From: a virus
Length of the DNA stretch: 33,090 bases
Direction: 5' to 3' (one strand)
IMG/VR virus record: IMGVR_UViG_3300049442_000202
Location: 1-33,090 of that record
In this document: in pieces, positions 1 to 7,557 of the stretch
How positions within the stretch are numbered: position 1 is the first letter of the stretch
Layout: each line of letters begins with the position of its first letter
Position numbers and translations under genes: made by a program
The notes under the pieces: generated by a model
Databases searched by the model: none
What the model was told of the DNA's origin: nothing
Seen by the model: only the letters and a program-made list of their open reading frames with translations

Positions 1-1
1 G

Positions 2-361
2 CGAACGGGTACGTTCAATCGCACTGCCTCCGACACGCTCACGGTCGCCACGAGCGATACGGCGATCAAGGGCCGATCGGTCACTGTCAGCGACACGCTC
101 ACCACAGCTGACTCGGTTGCACGAACGGGCTCGTTCAACCGCACAGCGTCCGATGCGGTCACCACATCCGACTCGGCCACTGAGTCCACCAGCCGTTCGC
201 GGACTGCATCAGACGCTGTCGTTACAAGTAGTGCGGTCGCGCGGACGGGCAGCTTCCAACGCACAGAAACGGACGCTGTCAGCACAGCCGACGCCGTTAC
301 TCGCACGGGGTCGTTCCATCGAACGGCTGCGGATAGTGTTTCCACTGCCGACGCGATTGTC
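2..361 (+). repeat. Six tandem 60-base (20-residue) units
   Basis: Units begin at 2, 62, 122, 182, 242 and 302 with an exact 60-base period and no insertion or deletion. The best anchor is the (S/T/A)-D-(A/T/S)-(V/L) core, whose first codon lies at 29, 89, 149, 209, 269 and 329. Four units start RTG(S/T)F. Nucleotides have diverged at many positions while the spacing is kept, which suggests selection on the protein repeat. Confidence 0.85.
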
Positions 362-835
362 GCCGTGGTGGCGAACTACTCATTTACCGCACAGGCCATT
401 GTCAAGCGCACAGTAACCGCTACACTGTCCGCTGACGCCGTCCTGTTGCAGGCGCCGACCGCCAGCTTCACAGCTGACGCCGTACAACTGAAGACCGCTC
501 TCACTTCATTCACCGCCGACGCGGTGTTTGGAACAACCCGAACGGCCGGGGTGACGATTGATGCGGTCCTTCTTTCCCCTCAGACGGGTTCGTTTACCGC
601 CGATGCGCTCATCCTCGGCGGGTCGGGCAGCTTCACAGCTGACGCGTTCATCAACCTCAATATTTCGAGAAGCTTCGTTGCCGCGGCCTTCATTCTCGCC
701 GCGCCCACCCAGTTCGAGCCGATCGATGGACTCAACACGGCGGACATGATCGCGGGTCCGTTGGTGGCGGATCTGATCTCGGGTCCCCTCACCGCCGACG
801 TGATCGTTGGTCCGCTGGCGGCCGACCGGCCATGA
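2..835 (+). CDS. Tandem-repeat virion protein, 5' partial (probable tail fibre or surface protein)
   Basis: The frame is open from base 2 to the TGA at 833-835, so the start lies outside the window. Nearly all 277 visible residues are repeats, in three successive blocks: six Ser/Thr/Asp-rich 20-residue units of the RTGSFNRTASDAV kind, eight 14-residue units of the SFTADAVLL kind, and a C-terminal 9-residue array (DLISGPLTA). No catalytic motif, signal peptide or membrane segment is seen. The 14-residue unit recurs in three downstream tail-gene products, which suggests this is also a virion component. Alternating hydrophobic and polar residues would suit a beta-solenoid or fibrous fold; that is inference. 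The BppU-like gene begins 35 bases beyond the stop. The frame is certain; the role is not known. Confidence 0.85.
   Translation, partial: RTGTFNRTASDTLTVATSDTAIKGRSVTVSDTLTTADSVARTGSFNRTASDAVTTSDSATESTSRSRTASDAVVTSSAVARTGSFQRTETDAVSTADAVTRTGSFHRTAADSVSTADAIVAVVANYSFTAQAIVKRTVTATLSADAVLLQAPTASFTADAVQLKTALTSFTADAVFGTTRTAGVTIDAVLLSPQTGSFTADALILGGSGSFTADAFINLNISRSFVAAAFILAAPTQFEPIDGLNTADMIAGPLVADLISGPLTADVIVGPLAADRP
383..715 (+). repeat. Eight tandem 14-residue FTADAV-type units
   Basis: The first codon of the F-T-A-D-A-V core (Phe, or Leu/Val in its place) is at 383, 425, 467, 509, 551, 593, 632 and 674. Six of the seven spacings are exactly 42 bases and one is 39. The same unit recurs with 42-base spacing in the genes at 16734 and 24051, and with irregular spacing in the gene at 23632. 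Confidence 0.85.
743..826 (+). repeat. 9-residue C-terminal array (D-x-I-x-G-P-L-x-A)
   Basis: Asp codons lie at 743, 770, 797 and 824, an exact 27-base period. The three full units read DMIAGPLVA, DLISGPLTA and DVIVGPLAA. It immediately precedes the end of the protein. Confidence 0.85.
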
Positions 836-869
836 GACTGAACGTTCTTGAGCAGATTGAGGTCGACCT

Positions 870-1181
870 GTGACCCTAGTTTTAGTTCAGGGCGATACGG
901 CTCCGGCGATCAACACCACGATCGTCAAGCAGTTGGATCAGTCCGTCGTTGATCTCACAGGCTCTGCCGTGCGCTTCCAGATGCGAAAGCCCGACGACAG
1001 GCGGTTCACCGTCAACGCAATGGCCACGATCGTCAACCCAGCAGCCGGAACGGTGACCTACTCCTGGGCGACGAACGATCTCTCGGTGCCCGGTGAATAC
1101 GTTGTGCAGTGGGAGGTCACCTACCCCGACACCCGGATCCAGACGACGTCACAGGAAACAGTGACCGTCCGACGGCAGTAG
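870..1181 (+). CDS. BppU N-terminal-domain-like baseplate or fibre-attachment protein
   Basis: 103 residues starting at GTG 870, with GAGG 7 bases upstream. The sequence has the layout of the small immunoglobulin-like domain at the N-terminus of lactococcal-type upper baseplate proteins: a start resembling LVQGDTAP, then a V-D-L-T-G strand, an F-Q-M-R-K strand, a G-T-V-T-Y-S-W strand and a closing V-Q-W-E-V-T-Y strand. In known phages this domain joins receptor-binding parts to the virion. Here it is a stand-alone gene between the repeat protein and a beta-helix protein, so an adaptor role is plausible but inferred. The AGGAGGG of the next gene overlaps its stop codon, so the two are probably translated together. 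Confidence 0.7.
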   Translation: MTLVLVQGDTAPAINTTIVKQLDQSVVDLTGSAVRFQMRKPDDRRFTVNAMATIVNPAAGTVTYSWATNDLSVPGEYVVQWEVTYPDTRIQTTSQETVTVRRQ

Positions 1182-1189
1182 GAGGGATC

Positions 1190-2266
1190 ATGGCGACGAC
1201 ACAGACCGATCCCAATAGTGGGACTCACCACAGGCACGGCCTGACGGCGACAGACACACAGATCAAGGGGCTCGCCTCCACAACCTCGCTCGCCACCGAG
1301 GTCTCGGCTCGTGCTCTTGCCGACGGGAAGCTTCAGGCGGCGATCGATGCCCTCACCGCTCGGGTCGCAATTCTTGAGGGTGACGCGGTTCCGCCACCGG
1401 TCATCGTCCCGCCCGACCCAGGGATCCCCGGTCCCATCCCGGTGGGCACGACACCGCCCAAGGCGATGCGAGACATCATCGCGACGGGCGGAGACGCGAC
1501 AGCAGCAACGATCAGTTGGCTCCGCAGCGCGCCGACCCTGGACCTCGACGGGCTCAAGCCGAAGGTCAAGCAGCTCGACATGCTGGGCTGGAAGGACGCG
1601 TCCCTGACCTCGGCAGCTCCTGGCGCACAGATCATTCAGACGACGGCAAGCCTGCCCACGGGCCCCGGTCTCGCCGCCAACCTGTGGTGGCTCCACGGCG
1701 GCTGCGCCAACCTCTCCTTCAGCAAGATCGGCTTCGTGGGCGCGAGCGACGGCAAGCCCGTCACCCACGAGTACAACCACTGCTTCGCTGCCGCGGTCCA
1801 TGGCCTGACGATCACCGACTGCACCATCGACCACTTCGGCGGCGACGGCATCTACTGCGATGGCGACACTCAGTGGACGACGGACGCGAAGATCCTCCGC
1901 AACGTCATCACCTATTGCGGGCGCATGGGCCTCGGTGTCGCGAACGGACTCGAACGGGCAGTCGTCAGCGGCAACACGTTCGATGTGTTCGGCTGGTACG
2001 CGACGATGGATATCGAGCCCAACTGCGCGCCGGTCGGCGGCAAGGCTCCCCTCTTCGCCAACATTGAGTTCTCGGGCAACAAGATCGGGCGCGGCAATGC
2101 CTCCAAGTGGACCTGGGTGGACACGAAGGCGAGTTGCAACGCCGGTGCCTATGGCGCGGTCCTGTCCAACGTCGTGGTCAAGGACAACGTGACCATGTAC
2201 GCGGACACGCCGTGGAACGTGGTCAACAGCTACGGCTCGGTCGTGTCGTTCAGCAACAACCATTGA
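1190..2266 (+). CDS. Tailspike-like protein: coiled coil, proline linker, beta-helix
   Basis: 358 residues from ATG 1190, chosen because GGAGGG sits 4-9 bases upstream; an in-frame start at 1109 would overlap the previous gene by 73 bases. Residues about 25-65 form a heptad-like Leu/Ala helix (probable trimeric coiled coil). A proline-rich linker follows at about 67-88, then a region with Asn/Gly/Val-rich rungs typical of right-handed parallel beta-helices. The rungs around GGDGIY, NVITYCGRMGLGV and VVSGNTFDVF align with the C-terminal part of the gene at 21004. Beta-helix spikes in phages bind or degrade surface polysaccharide. No catalytic acid pair could be assigned, so enzymatic activity is unproven. 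Its position before the capsid genes is unusual. Confidence 0.75.
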   Translation: MATTQTDPNSGTHHRHGLTATDTQIKGLASTTSLATEVSARALADGKLQAAIDALTARVAILEGDAVPPPVIVPPDPGIPGPIPVGTTPPKAMRDIIATGGDATAATISWLRSAPTLDLDGLKPKVKQLDMLGWKDASLTSAAPGAQIIQTTASLPTGPGLAANLWWLHGGCANLSFSKIGFVGASDGKPVTHEYNHCFAAAVHGLTITDCTIDHFGGDGIYCDGDTQWTTDAKILRNVITYCGRMGLGVANGLERAVVSGNTFDVFGWYATMDIEPNCAPVGGKAPLFANIEFSGNKIGRGNASKWTWVDTKASCNAGAYGAVLSNVVVKDNVTMYADTPWNVVNSYGSVVSFSNNH

Positions 2267-2287
2267 CCCAACCCTCGGAGGGATCGA

Positions 2288-3532
2288 GTGGCGAAGGTTC
2301 TTTGGCTCGGCGACGCCGGTTGTCATACCGGTTTCGCTCGGGTCACTCATTCGATTGGCGAGCGTCTCGTCCGTGATTACGGTCACGAGATCCACGTTCT
2401 CGCCTACAACTTTCGCGGTGACGCATGGCCGTCGCTGCTCTATCCGGACCAGCAGTCCTCGCTGAGGCTGTATCGGCCCAATGCGATCAACGCGACCGAC
2501 GTGTGGGGAAAGAGCCGCCACATCGAGATGCTCGCGAAGATCGAACCGGACGTTGTGGTCATGCTCCACGACGCCCAGTTGCTGTTGAACTTGTTGTTCG
2601 AGAACCAGTTCGACAAGGACAACATCTTCATCAAGTACCGGCCGATCATCACCTACATCCCGATCGACAGCTACAACCGGCCTCCGGGCTGGAGCACGCT
2701 GCTGACGAAGACCACCAACGCCGTGGCCATGAGCAAGTTCGGTCAGGAGTCGATGCCTGGCTCACAGCTTGTCTACCACGGCGTGGACACCGATCGCTTC
2801 TATCGAGTCAGCAAGGACCGGCCGATCACCACCAGCTCGGGCATCGTCTGCACGTCCAAGACGGACTGCAAACGGGCGTTCGGCTGGGACCCTGACGACT
2901 TCTGGATCCTGCGCGTGGACAAGAACTCGGGGCGCAAGGATTTTGGCGCAACGATCCGCGCGGTCTGGCCCGTGATGAAGCGGCACAAGAACGTGCACAT
3001 GCATCTGCACACGACGTCAGGCCGGAGCCAAGAGGACGCACTGCTAATCACGGACATGCTCACTCGTGAGCCTGACGTACACGATCGGTTCAGTCTCCCC
3101 GGGCTGCACAACAGCTTCGAGGGCTGGCCCGAGGAGGATCTGGTCGCGCTGTACAACGCAGCCGACCTGTTCGTTTCCACCTCGCGCGGCGAGGGCTATG
3201 GGTTGACGCTGGCCGAGGCCGCAGCGTGCGGTCTCCCCATCGTGGCCCAGAACGTGTCGGCCATCCCCGAGGTTGTGGGACCCGGCGGGATCTTGGTCGA
3301 GCCGCAACGCTTGATCACCACCCCGAACGGCTCGGATCTCTGGCTCGCCGACGTCGATGCCTTCACCGACGCCATCGAGAGGATCTACGGCTCCAGGGGC
3401 GCTCAGCGCGACCTGGGCGAGGCAGCTCGGGCCCACGTTGCTCAGTTCAGCTGGGACGACGCGACCACGTCGTTCAACACCTACATCAACTCTCTCGCGA
3501 CCTGGGAAGAACCCGCGGTCGCAGCCGTATAG
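2288..3532 (+). CDS. GT-B glycosyltransferase (GT1/GT4 group)
   Basis: 414 residues from GTG 2288, preceded by GGAGGGATCGA. The N-terminus GDAGCHTGFARVTHSIGERL resembles the Gly-rich first loop of GT-B enzymes. The C-terminal half has the nucleotide-sugar site: RVDKNSGRKDF near residue 215 supplies the basic pair, and SRGEGYGLTLAEAAACGLP carries the E-x7-E motif (about Glu302 and Glu310), followed by IVAQNVSAIPEVVG. The length is normal for the family. Such enzymes transfer a sugar from a nucleotide donor; the acceptor cannot be read from sequence. It lies in a cluster of virion-surface genes that includes a Ser/Thr-rich repeat protein, so virion glycosylation is a reasonable inference; modification of host surface sugars is the alternative. 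Confidence 0.88.
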   Translation: MAKVLWLGDAGCHTGFARVTHSIGERLVRDYGHEIHVLAYNFRGDAWPSLLYPDQQSSLRLYRPNAINATDVWGKSRHIEMLAKIEPDVVVMLHDAQLLLNLLFENQFDKDNIFIKYRPIITYIPIDSYNRPPGWSTLLTKTTNAVAMSKFGQESMPGSQLVYHGVDTDRFYRVSKDRPITTSSGIVCTSKTDCKRAFGWDPDDFWILRVDKNSGRKDFGATIRAVWPVMKRHKNVHMHLHTTSGRSQEDALLITDMLTREPDVHDRFSLPGLHNSFEGWPEEDLVALYNAADLFVSTSRGEGYGLTLAEAAACGLPIVAQNVSAIPEVVGPGGILVEPQRLITTPNGSDLWLADVDAFTDAIERIYGSRGAQRDLGEAARAHVAQFSWDDATTSFNTYINSLATWEEPAVAAV

Positions 3533-3576
3533 GGCGCTGGAGGCGAAGGCCGACCCAGCTACCCCGAGGAGACCAC

Positions 3577-4890
3577 ATGGACCTCATCCAGACATCAGTT
3601 GATGACGTGCTGGGCGGCAGCACCTTCCAGATCTTCTCGGGGATCTTGAAGTCCAGCCGCAGCTCGGACGGCAAGATGAGGCTCCACGGTGTCGCGTCAT
3701 CGACGACCAAGGACCTCCACGGCGACACGATGGAGCAGTCCGCGCTCGAAGACATGGAGCGCGCCGCCAACAACAACCTCACCATCTTCCTCAACCACAG
3801 CTACGAGGTCCCCGAGGACGTCGCTGGCTCAGTCGAGAGCGCCCGTCTCACCACCCGTGGTGCAGATCATGTGGGCAATCCGAACTACGACCTCGACTTC
3901 GACATCCTCATCAATGACGCCAACCCGCGTGCGGTGAAGGCGTTCGAGGCCATCGAGAAGGGCACGAAGCTCGGTCTCTCGATCGGTGCACTCATCCCCG
4001 ACGGCGGAGCGATCCGCGAGAAGAAGTCGGGCAGCTACCTCATTCAGCACGTCGAGTTGCTGGAGACCAGCCTGGTCGGCATCCCGGCCAACCCGCGCAG
4101 CTGGGTGGAGTACGCAGCCAAGAGCCTCCGGGCCACCGAGAAGGACGCCACCACGGTGCCGATCGGTCAGCCCACGCTCACGCTGGACGGTCCCAACTAC
4201 ACGATCCATGGCACGCTCGACACCAACACCTTCACTCCCTCGACCACAGCGAGCACCACGACCACCTGGGTCGACCAGTGGCCGGACGGTCGCCCCGATC
4301 ATCCGATCGACGACGTGGTCGCTGGGGTCGACGCTGATGTCACCAAGATGCCGGACGCATGTCCGACCTGCGGCAAGGGCCGTGACGGTGGCGGGGACTG
4401 CTCGGACGGTTACCACTCCAACTGGAGCAAGGACGCCGAGCCCGACGTGACCGATGCCCAGGTCACCATCATTCAGATCGATACGGGGGACGGGGACTCA
4501 GCGAGTGATCCCGCTCCTGTCGATAAGCCGCAGGAAGGTCAGTCGACCGATCCCGACGGCGATTACGTCGCCTCCGGTGGCGATGCTGTGACGGCTTCGG
4601 CCGATCCCACGAGCCAGATCCTTGACCTCCTGCGTTCGACCACTGGCGAGTTGGTCGACGCTCGGGCCAAGGTCGCTGAGCTTGGGGTCCAGCTTTCCGC
4701 CCTCCAGAGCGAACGTGACACCGCTCTCAGTGAGCGCGACGCCGTGCTCAAGGGGACGAAGGAGATCCTCGACCAAGTCGCCAATTCACCCCTCGTTCGG
4801 CGAGCGGTAGTTGAAGGCGCCCAACACGAACTGCACACGCGGTTCTCGGGCTACCTGAGCGACGACCTCATCAAAATGTTGGAGAGATAG
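3577..4890 (+). CDS. HK97-type prohead protease with scaffold-like C-terminal extension
   Basis: 437 residues from ATG 3577, preceded by GAGGAGACCAC; upstream in-frame starts lie inside the glycosyltransferase gene. Residues 1-190 are the protease: GVASSTTKDLHGDTM, FLNHSYEVPEDVAGSV with probable catalytic His74, GTKLGLSIGA with probable catalytic Ser135, and ELLETSLVGIPANPRSW closing the domain. This family cleaves scaffold and capsid N-termini during head maturation. The remaining 240 residues include a Thr-rich linker, a Cys cluster (CPTCGKGRDGGGDC), an acidic stretch, and a coiled coil near 365-395 (LVDARAKVAELGVQLSALQS) that could serve as the internal scaffold. The capsid gene follows after 3 bases. 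Confidence 0.88.
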   Translation: MDLIQTSVDDVLGGSTFQIFSGILKSSRSSDGKMRLHGVASSTTKDLHGDTMEQSALEDMERAANNNLTIFLNHSYEVPEDVAGSVESARLTTRGADHVGNPNYDLDFDILINDANPRAVKAFEAIEKGTKLGLSIGALIPDGGAIREKKSGSYLIQHVELLETSLVGIPANPRSWVEYAAKSLRATEKDATTVPIGQPTLTLDGPNYTIHGTLDTNTFTPSTTASTTTTWVDQWPDGRPDHPIDDVVAGVDADVTKMPDACPTCGKGRDGGGDCSDGYHSNWSKDAEPDVTDAQVTIIQIDTGDGDSASDPAPVDKPQEGQSTDPDGDYVASGGDAVTASADPTSQILDLLRSTTGELVDARAKVAELGVQLSALQSERDTALSERDAVLKGTKEILDQVANSPLVRRAVVEGAQHELHTRFSGYLSDDLIKMLER

Positions 4891-4893
4891 GCA

Positions 4894-6219
4894 ATGACCG
4901 AGCCGATGGATATGACCAGCGTCCAAGAGACGCTGGAGGAGATCCGGAAGTCGCTCGCGGCCCTCAACGCCACCCCGTCATCCGCGCCGGTCGCTCCGGT
5001 GACCCGCGGCATCGACGACACGGCGACCCCGGCCCCGGGCAGCAACCGGCAGTTCCTGTCGCGTGGCGACATTGGCGCGCTGCGCCAGAACGTCCGCTAC
5101 AAGGCCAACGGCGAGCTTCGCACGATCCCCGAGATCCACGCGATGCTGGCCTCGCAGTCCGAAGAGCGCAATACCGGTGTGCCGGTCGACCAGTGGCTCA
5201 ACGCGGGCGGCTATGCCACCCAGCAGGCCGCGATGTCGAACCAGCTCATCCAGAAGGCTGTCGACAGCTCGGGCGTGTCCGCGCTGATCCGGCAGGACCT
5301 GGAGCCGATGCTCTACGAGCTGTACGTTCGTGAGTTCCCGGCCTTCGAGCGCTTCGCGCGCGAACCAGCCAATGGTCTCGTGCACGCGTTCAACCAGATC
5401 ACCAGCTTCGGTTCGGCCAAGTTCATGGCCGAGCTGGGTACCGTGACTGACGACCAGTCGACCTACGTCCGCCAGACGACCAACGTGGCCGTGCTTGCGA
5501 CCCGGCGTGGCGTCTCGCTGAAGTCCCAGTTCGCGGTCCTGGCCGGTGGCGCCGGGTACAACCCGGAGTCTCTGGAGCTTCAGGGCGGCCTCCGTGCCAT
5601 GGCCCACGAGCTGCAGAAGGCCATCTTCCAGGGCAACTCGGCCAACTCTGGCGGCACCGCGTCGAGCGACTTCGGTCTCTACGACGCCAACGCTTTCCAG
5701 GGTCTCCGTTGGACGCTCACCACGAGCCGCGTGCAGAACGCCGACCCGACCGCCGGTACCCCCGACGACATGCGGACGGCAATCGATCGCGCCTCCGAGC
5801 AGATCATGGAGCAGGGCGGCCGCGCCAACATCATCTGGTGCCACCCGCACGAGAAGGTCAGCTTCGACCTGCAGCAGGACAAGAACGTCCGGTACATGAA
5901 CTCGTTCGTCGACGTCGCTCCTGGCGTCGTGACGAACGCGGTCAACACCGTGTTCGGCCCCCTGCCGCTCGCGATCGTGCCGGGCGACTCGATCGGCACC
6001 TACAACGCGGCGAACTACTCCAGCAACCTCGTTCGGGACATGTATGTCCTCGACGAGTCGGCCATCTCGCTTCCGTACCTCGGTTCGGAAGGCCCGACGG
6101 TCCTGGAGATCCCCGTGGGTATCTCGGGTCAGCTGACCCGGCTGTACATCGTGTTCGGGATGTGGGGCCTCGCCGTCAAGGCGATCCCGTTCTCGAACAA
6201 GGTGCGCATCAAGCAGTAA
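4894..6219 (+). CDS. Major capsid protein (HK97 fold)
   Basis: 441 residues from ATG 4894, with GGAGAG just upstream inside the end of the protease gene. The N-terminal 60 residues have a short amphipathic helix (VQETLEEIRKSLAALN) and a Pro/Ala linker, consistent with a delta-type assembly domain; the cleavage site cannot be fixed. The body has the expected order: a Phe-rich spine helix (ELYVREFPAFERFAREP), a Gly/Ala-rich middle, and a C-terminal region with VYVLDE-like and VEIPVG-like strands ending FSNKVRIKQ. Location straight after the protease, strongly GC-biased codon choice typical of a highly expressed gene, and a terminator just downstream all support the call. Confidence 0.88.
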   Translation: MTEPMDMTSVQETLEEIRKSLAALNATPSSAPVAPVTRGIDDTATPAPGSNRQFLSRGDIGALRQNVRYKANGELRTIPEIHAMLASQSEERNTGVPVDQWLNAGGYATQQAAMSNQLIQKAVDSSGVSALIRQDLEPMLYELYVREFPAFERFAREPANGLVHAFNQITSFGSAKFMAELGTVTDDQSTYVRQTTNVAVLATRRGVSLKSQFAVLAGGAGYNPESLELQGGLRAMAHELQKAIFQGNSANSGGTASSDFGLYDANAFQGLRWTLTTSRVQNADPTAGTPDDMRTAIDRASEQIMEQGGRANIIWCHPHEKVSFDLQQDKNVRYMNSFVDVAPGVVTNAVNTVFGPLPLAIVPGDSIGTYNAANYSSNLVRDMYVLDESAISLPYLGSEGPTVLEIPVGISGQLTRLYIVFGMWGLAVKAIPFSNKVRIKQ

Positions 6220-6226
6220 CCACCTC

Positions 6227-6265
6227 AGGAGGGCCTGCGGTGGCACCCGTGGGCCCTCCTCTTTT
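6227..6265 (+). terminator. Intrinsic terminator after the capsid gene
   Basis: AGGAGGGCC (6227-6235) and GGCCCTCCT (6252-6260) form a perfect 9-bp stem around a 16-base loop, followed by CTTTT. It starts 8 bases after the capsid stop. It is likely partial, since the next gene starts at 6281 and no separate promoter is obvious, so it would lower downstream expression relative to capsid. Confidence 0.85.
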
Positions 6266-6280
6266 CCGCGGAAGGCTGCG

Positions 6281-7177
6281 ATGTACCTGACGCCCGAACG
6301 TTTTCGTACGATGGGCTTCGGGATCGACCTGTCGGATCCCGAGAGTCCCAACGACATCGAGATCCGCTCCGTGATCCAGCGCGCCACAGCGGCTGTCAAT
6401 ACGTACTGCTGTGTGCCCATGGTTCCGCAGCAGTTCGACTTCCGCGGCGGCACGATCGTTGGCGAGGCCCATGAGTGGTCCGTCAGCGCGTATGACCTGC
6501 CGCGACCGTACCGCTACTGGCCGATCTGCCAGCCGGTCAAGACGGTGGACCAGTTCAGGATCTATGCGACCCCGAACATCTACACCGAGATCGCGACCGC
6601 GGACATGTTCATCAACAACAACCAGAGCTACATCGAGGTCAGCTCCCTGGTGCTCACCCAGTACGGCATCTTCGGTGCTGGGGTGGTCCAGACCCTGATC
6701 GGGATGTACAACCCGGTGGCCAAGGCCAACTACACCTACGGCTGGGAGTTCCCGGTCACGGGCGAGATCCTTGAGCCGACGGACGCTTGGACCTATCGAG
6801 CGCAGAACCAATTCTGGATCGGCGTTCCGGAAGTCCGCCTCAACGGCATCGTTCAGACAGTGGGCTTCACCGTGGACTCCACTGAGGGGACGGTGATTTT
6901 CGCCACGCCGCTCGCTCCGAGCGACCTCGTCACGTGCAGCTATACCTATCCCCTGCCGCCCGCTGTTGCGCAGGCCACGGGGATGATCGCTGCGGACATC
7001 CTGGGCGAACGCCTCTTGGCCGCCAAGGAGATGATCGGCGTGGCGGAAATCACCGCAGGCGAGATCACGATCAGGCGACAGCGCCTGGGCGGATCCTCGA
7101 CCACCGCTTCGATCCCGGCCATCTCGACGTCGAGTCAGCTGCTGCTCTCGCCGTTCATCTTCCAGACAGGACGGTGA
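6281..7177 (+). CDS. Head-tail adaptor (connector) protein
   Basis: 298 residues from ATG 6281, with GGAAGG 6 bases upstream. The N-terminus (MYLTPERFRTMG, then helices to about residue 45) matches the start of neck adaptor proteins of the HK97 gp6/SPP1 gp15 type, which add a ring beneath the portal. The middle is beta-rich (FDFRGGTIVGEAHEW, YIEVSSLVL) and longer than in the minimal family, as is common in actinobacteriophages. The C-terminal helix (AQATGMIAADILGERLLAAK) would pack on the ring. It overlaps the next gene by GTGA. Assignment rests on gene order and general fold signature, not on a unique motif. Confidence 0.7.
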   Translation: MYLTPERFRTMGFGIDLSDPESPNDIEIRSVIQRATAAVNTYCCVPMVPQQFDFRGGTIVGEAHEWSVSAYDLPRPYRYWPICQPVKTVDQFRIYATPNIYTEIATADMFINNNQSYIEVSSLVLTQYGIFGAGVVQTLIGMYNPVAKANYTYGWEFPVTGEILEPTDAWTYRAQNQFWIGVPEVRLNGIVQTVGFTVDSTEGTVIFATPLAPSDLVTCSYTYPLPPAVAQATGMIAADILGERLLAAKEMIGVAEITAGEITIRRQRLGGSSTTASIPAISTSSQLLLSPFIFQTGR

Positions 7178-7557
7178 GCCTGCTGGGGCCGTTGGCAATG
7201 ACGGCCATTCAGAGGATCGGCATCTCCGGGATGATCGACACGGTTCAGATCTTCCGGTTCGTCGAGGACATCGGACTCGACGACTCGGGTGAACCGTACG
7301 GCTCCACGGCCAGCTACCCGACCACACCCACGTCGACCGTCAAGGGATGGCTCGTGGGCACATGGGCCCGCGATCGAAGTCCGGACGTTGGTGACCTCAA
7401 CGCCATCACCGTCTATCGACTCCGGGTCCCGGTTGGAACGGACATCGAGTCTGCCGACCAGGTGGTCATCAAGGGCAACACCTACCTGGTCATCGACGCG
7501 GGCACGGATCAGACCTGGCCCGAGTGGATCACCTGCATCGTTCGGCGGGCCAAGTGA
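7174..7557 (+). CDS. Head closure (stopper) protein
   Basis: 127 residues if translation begins at GTG 7174 (GTGA overlap with the adaptor gene; AGGA a few bases upstream). ATG 7198 is an alternative start giving 119 residues. The core has the small beta-barrel pattern of SPP1 gp16-like stoppers: TVKGWLVGTWARDRSP, ITVYRLRVPVG, ADQVVIKGNTYLVIDAG. These proteins seal the filled head beneath the adaptor ring. Position between the adaptor and the HK97 gp10-like gene fits this order exactly. Confidence 0.68.
   Translation: MSLLGPLAMTAIQRIGISGMIDTVQIFRFVEDIGLDDSGEPYGSTASYPTTPTSTVKGWLVGTWARDRSPDVGDLNAITVYRLRVPVGTDIESADQVVIKGNTYLVIDAGTDQTWPEWITCIVRRAK

Noticed and set aside
2-361. CRISPR-like or noncoding direct repeats at the left end, from the regular 60-base period.
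   Set aside because: The units form one open reading frame with codon-level divergence and no constant spacer-repeat pattern.
832-873. A 13-residue frame (ATG 832 to TGA 871-873) linking the repeat gene and the BppU-like gene by ATGA and GTGA overlaps.
   Set aside because: The BppU-like gene has its own GAGG site, and the short frame has no separate one; coupling by such a minicistron is possible but unsupported.
1121-2569. Long minus-strand frame of 482 codons opposite the beta-helix and glycosyltransferase genes.
   Set aside because: Arg/Val/Asp/Gly-rich shadow of GC-rich plus-strand genes that have clear domains and ribosome sites.
4978-6453. Minus-strand frame of 491 codons opposite the capsid gene.
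   Set aside because: It is the third-position GC shadow of the capsid gene and crosses the capsid terminator; composition is not protein-like.
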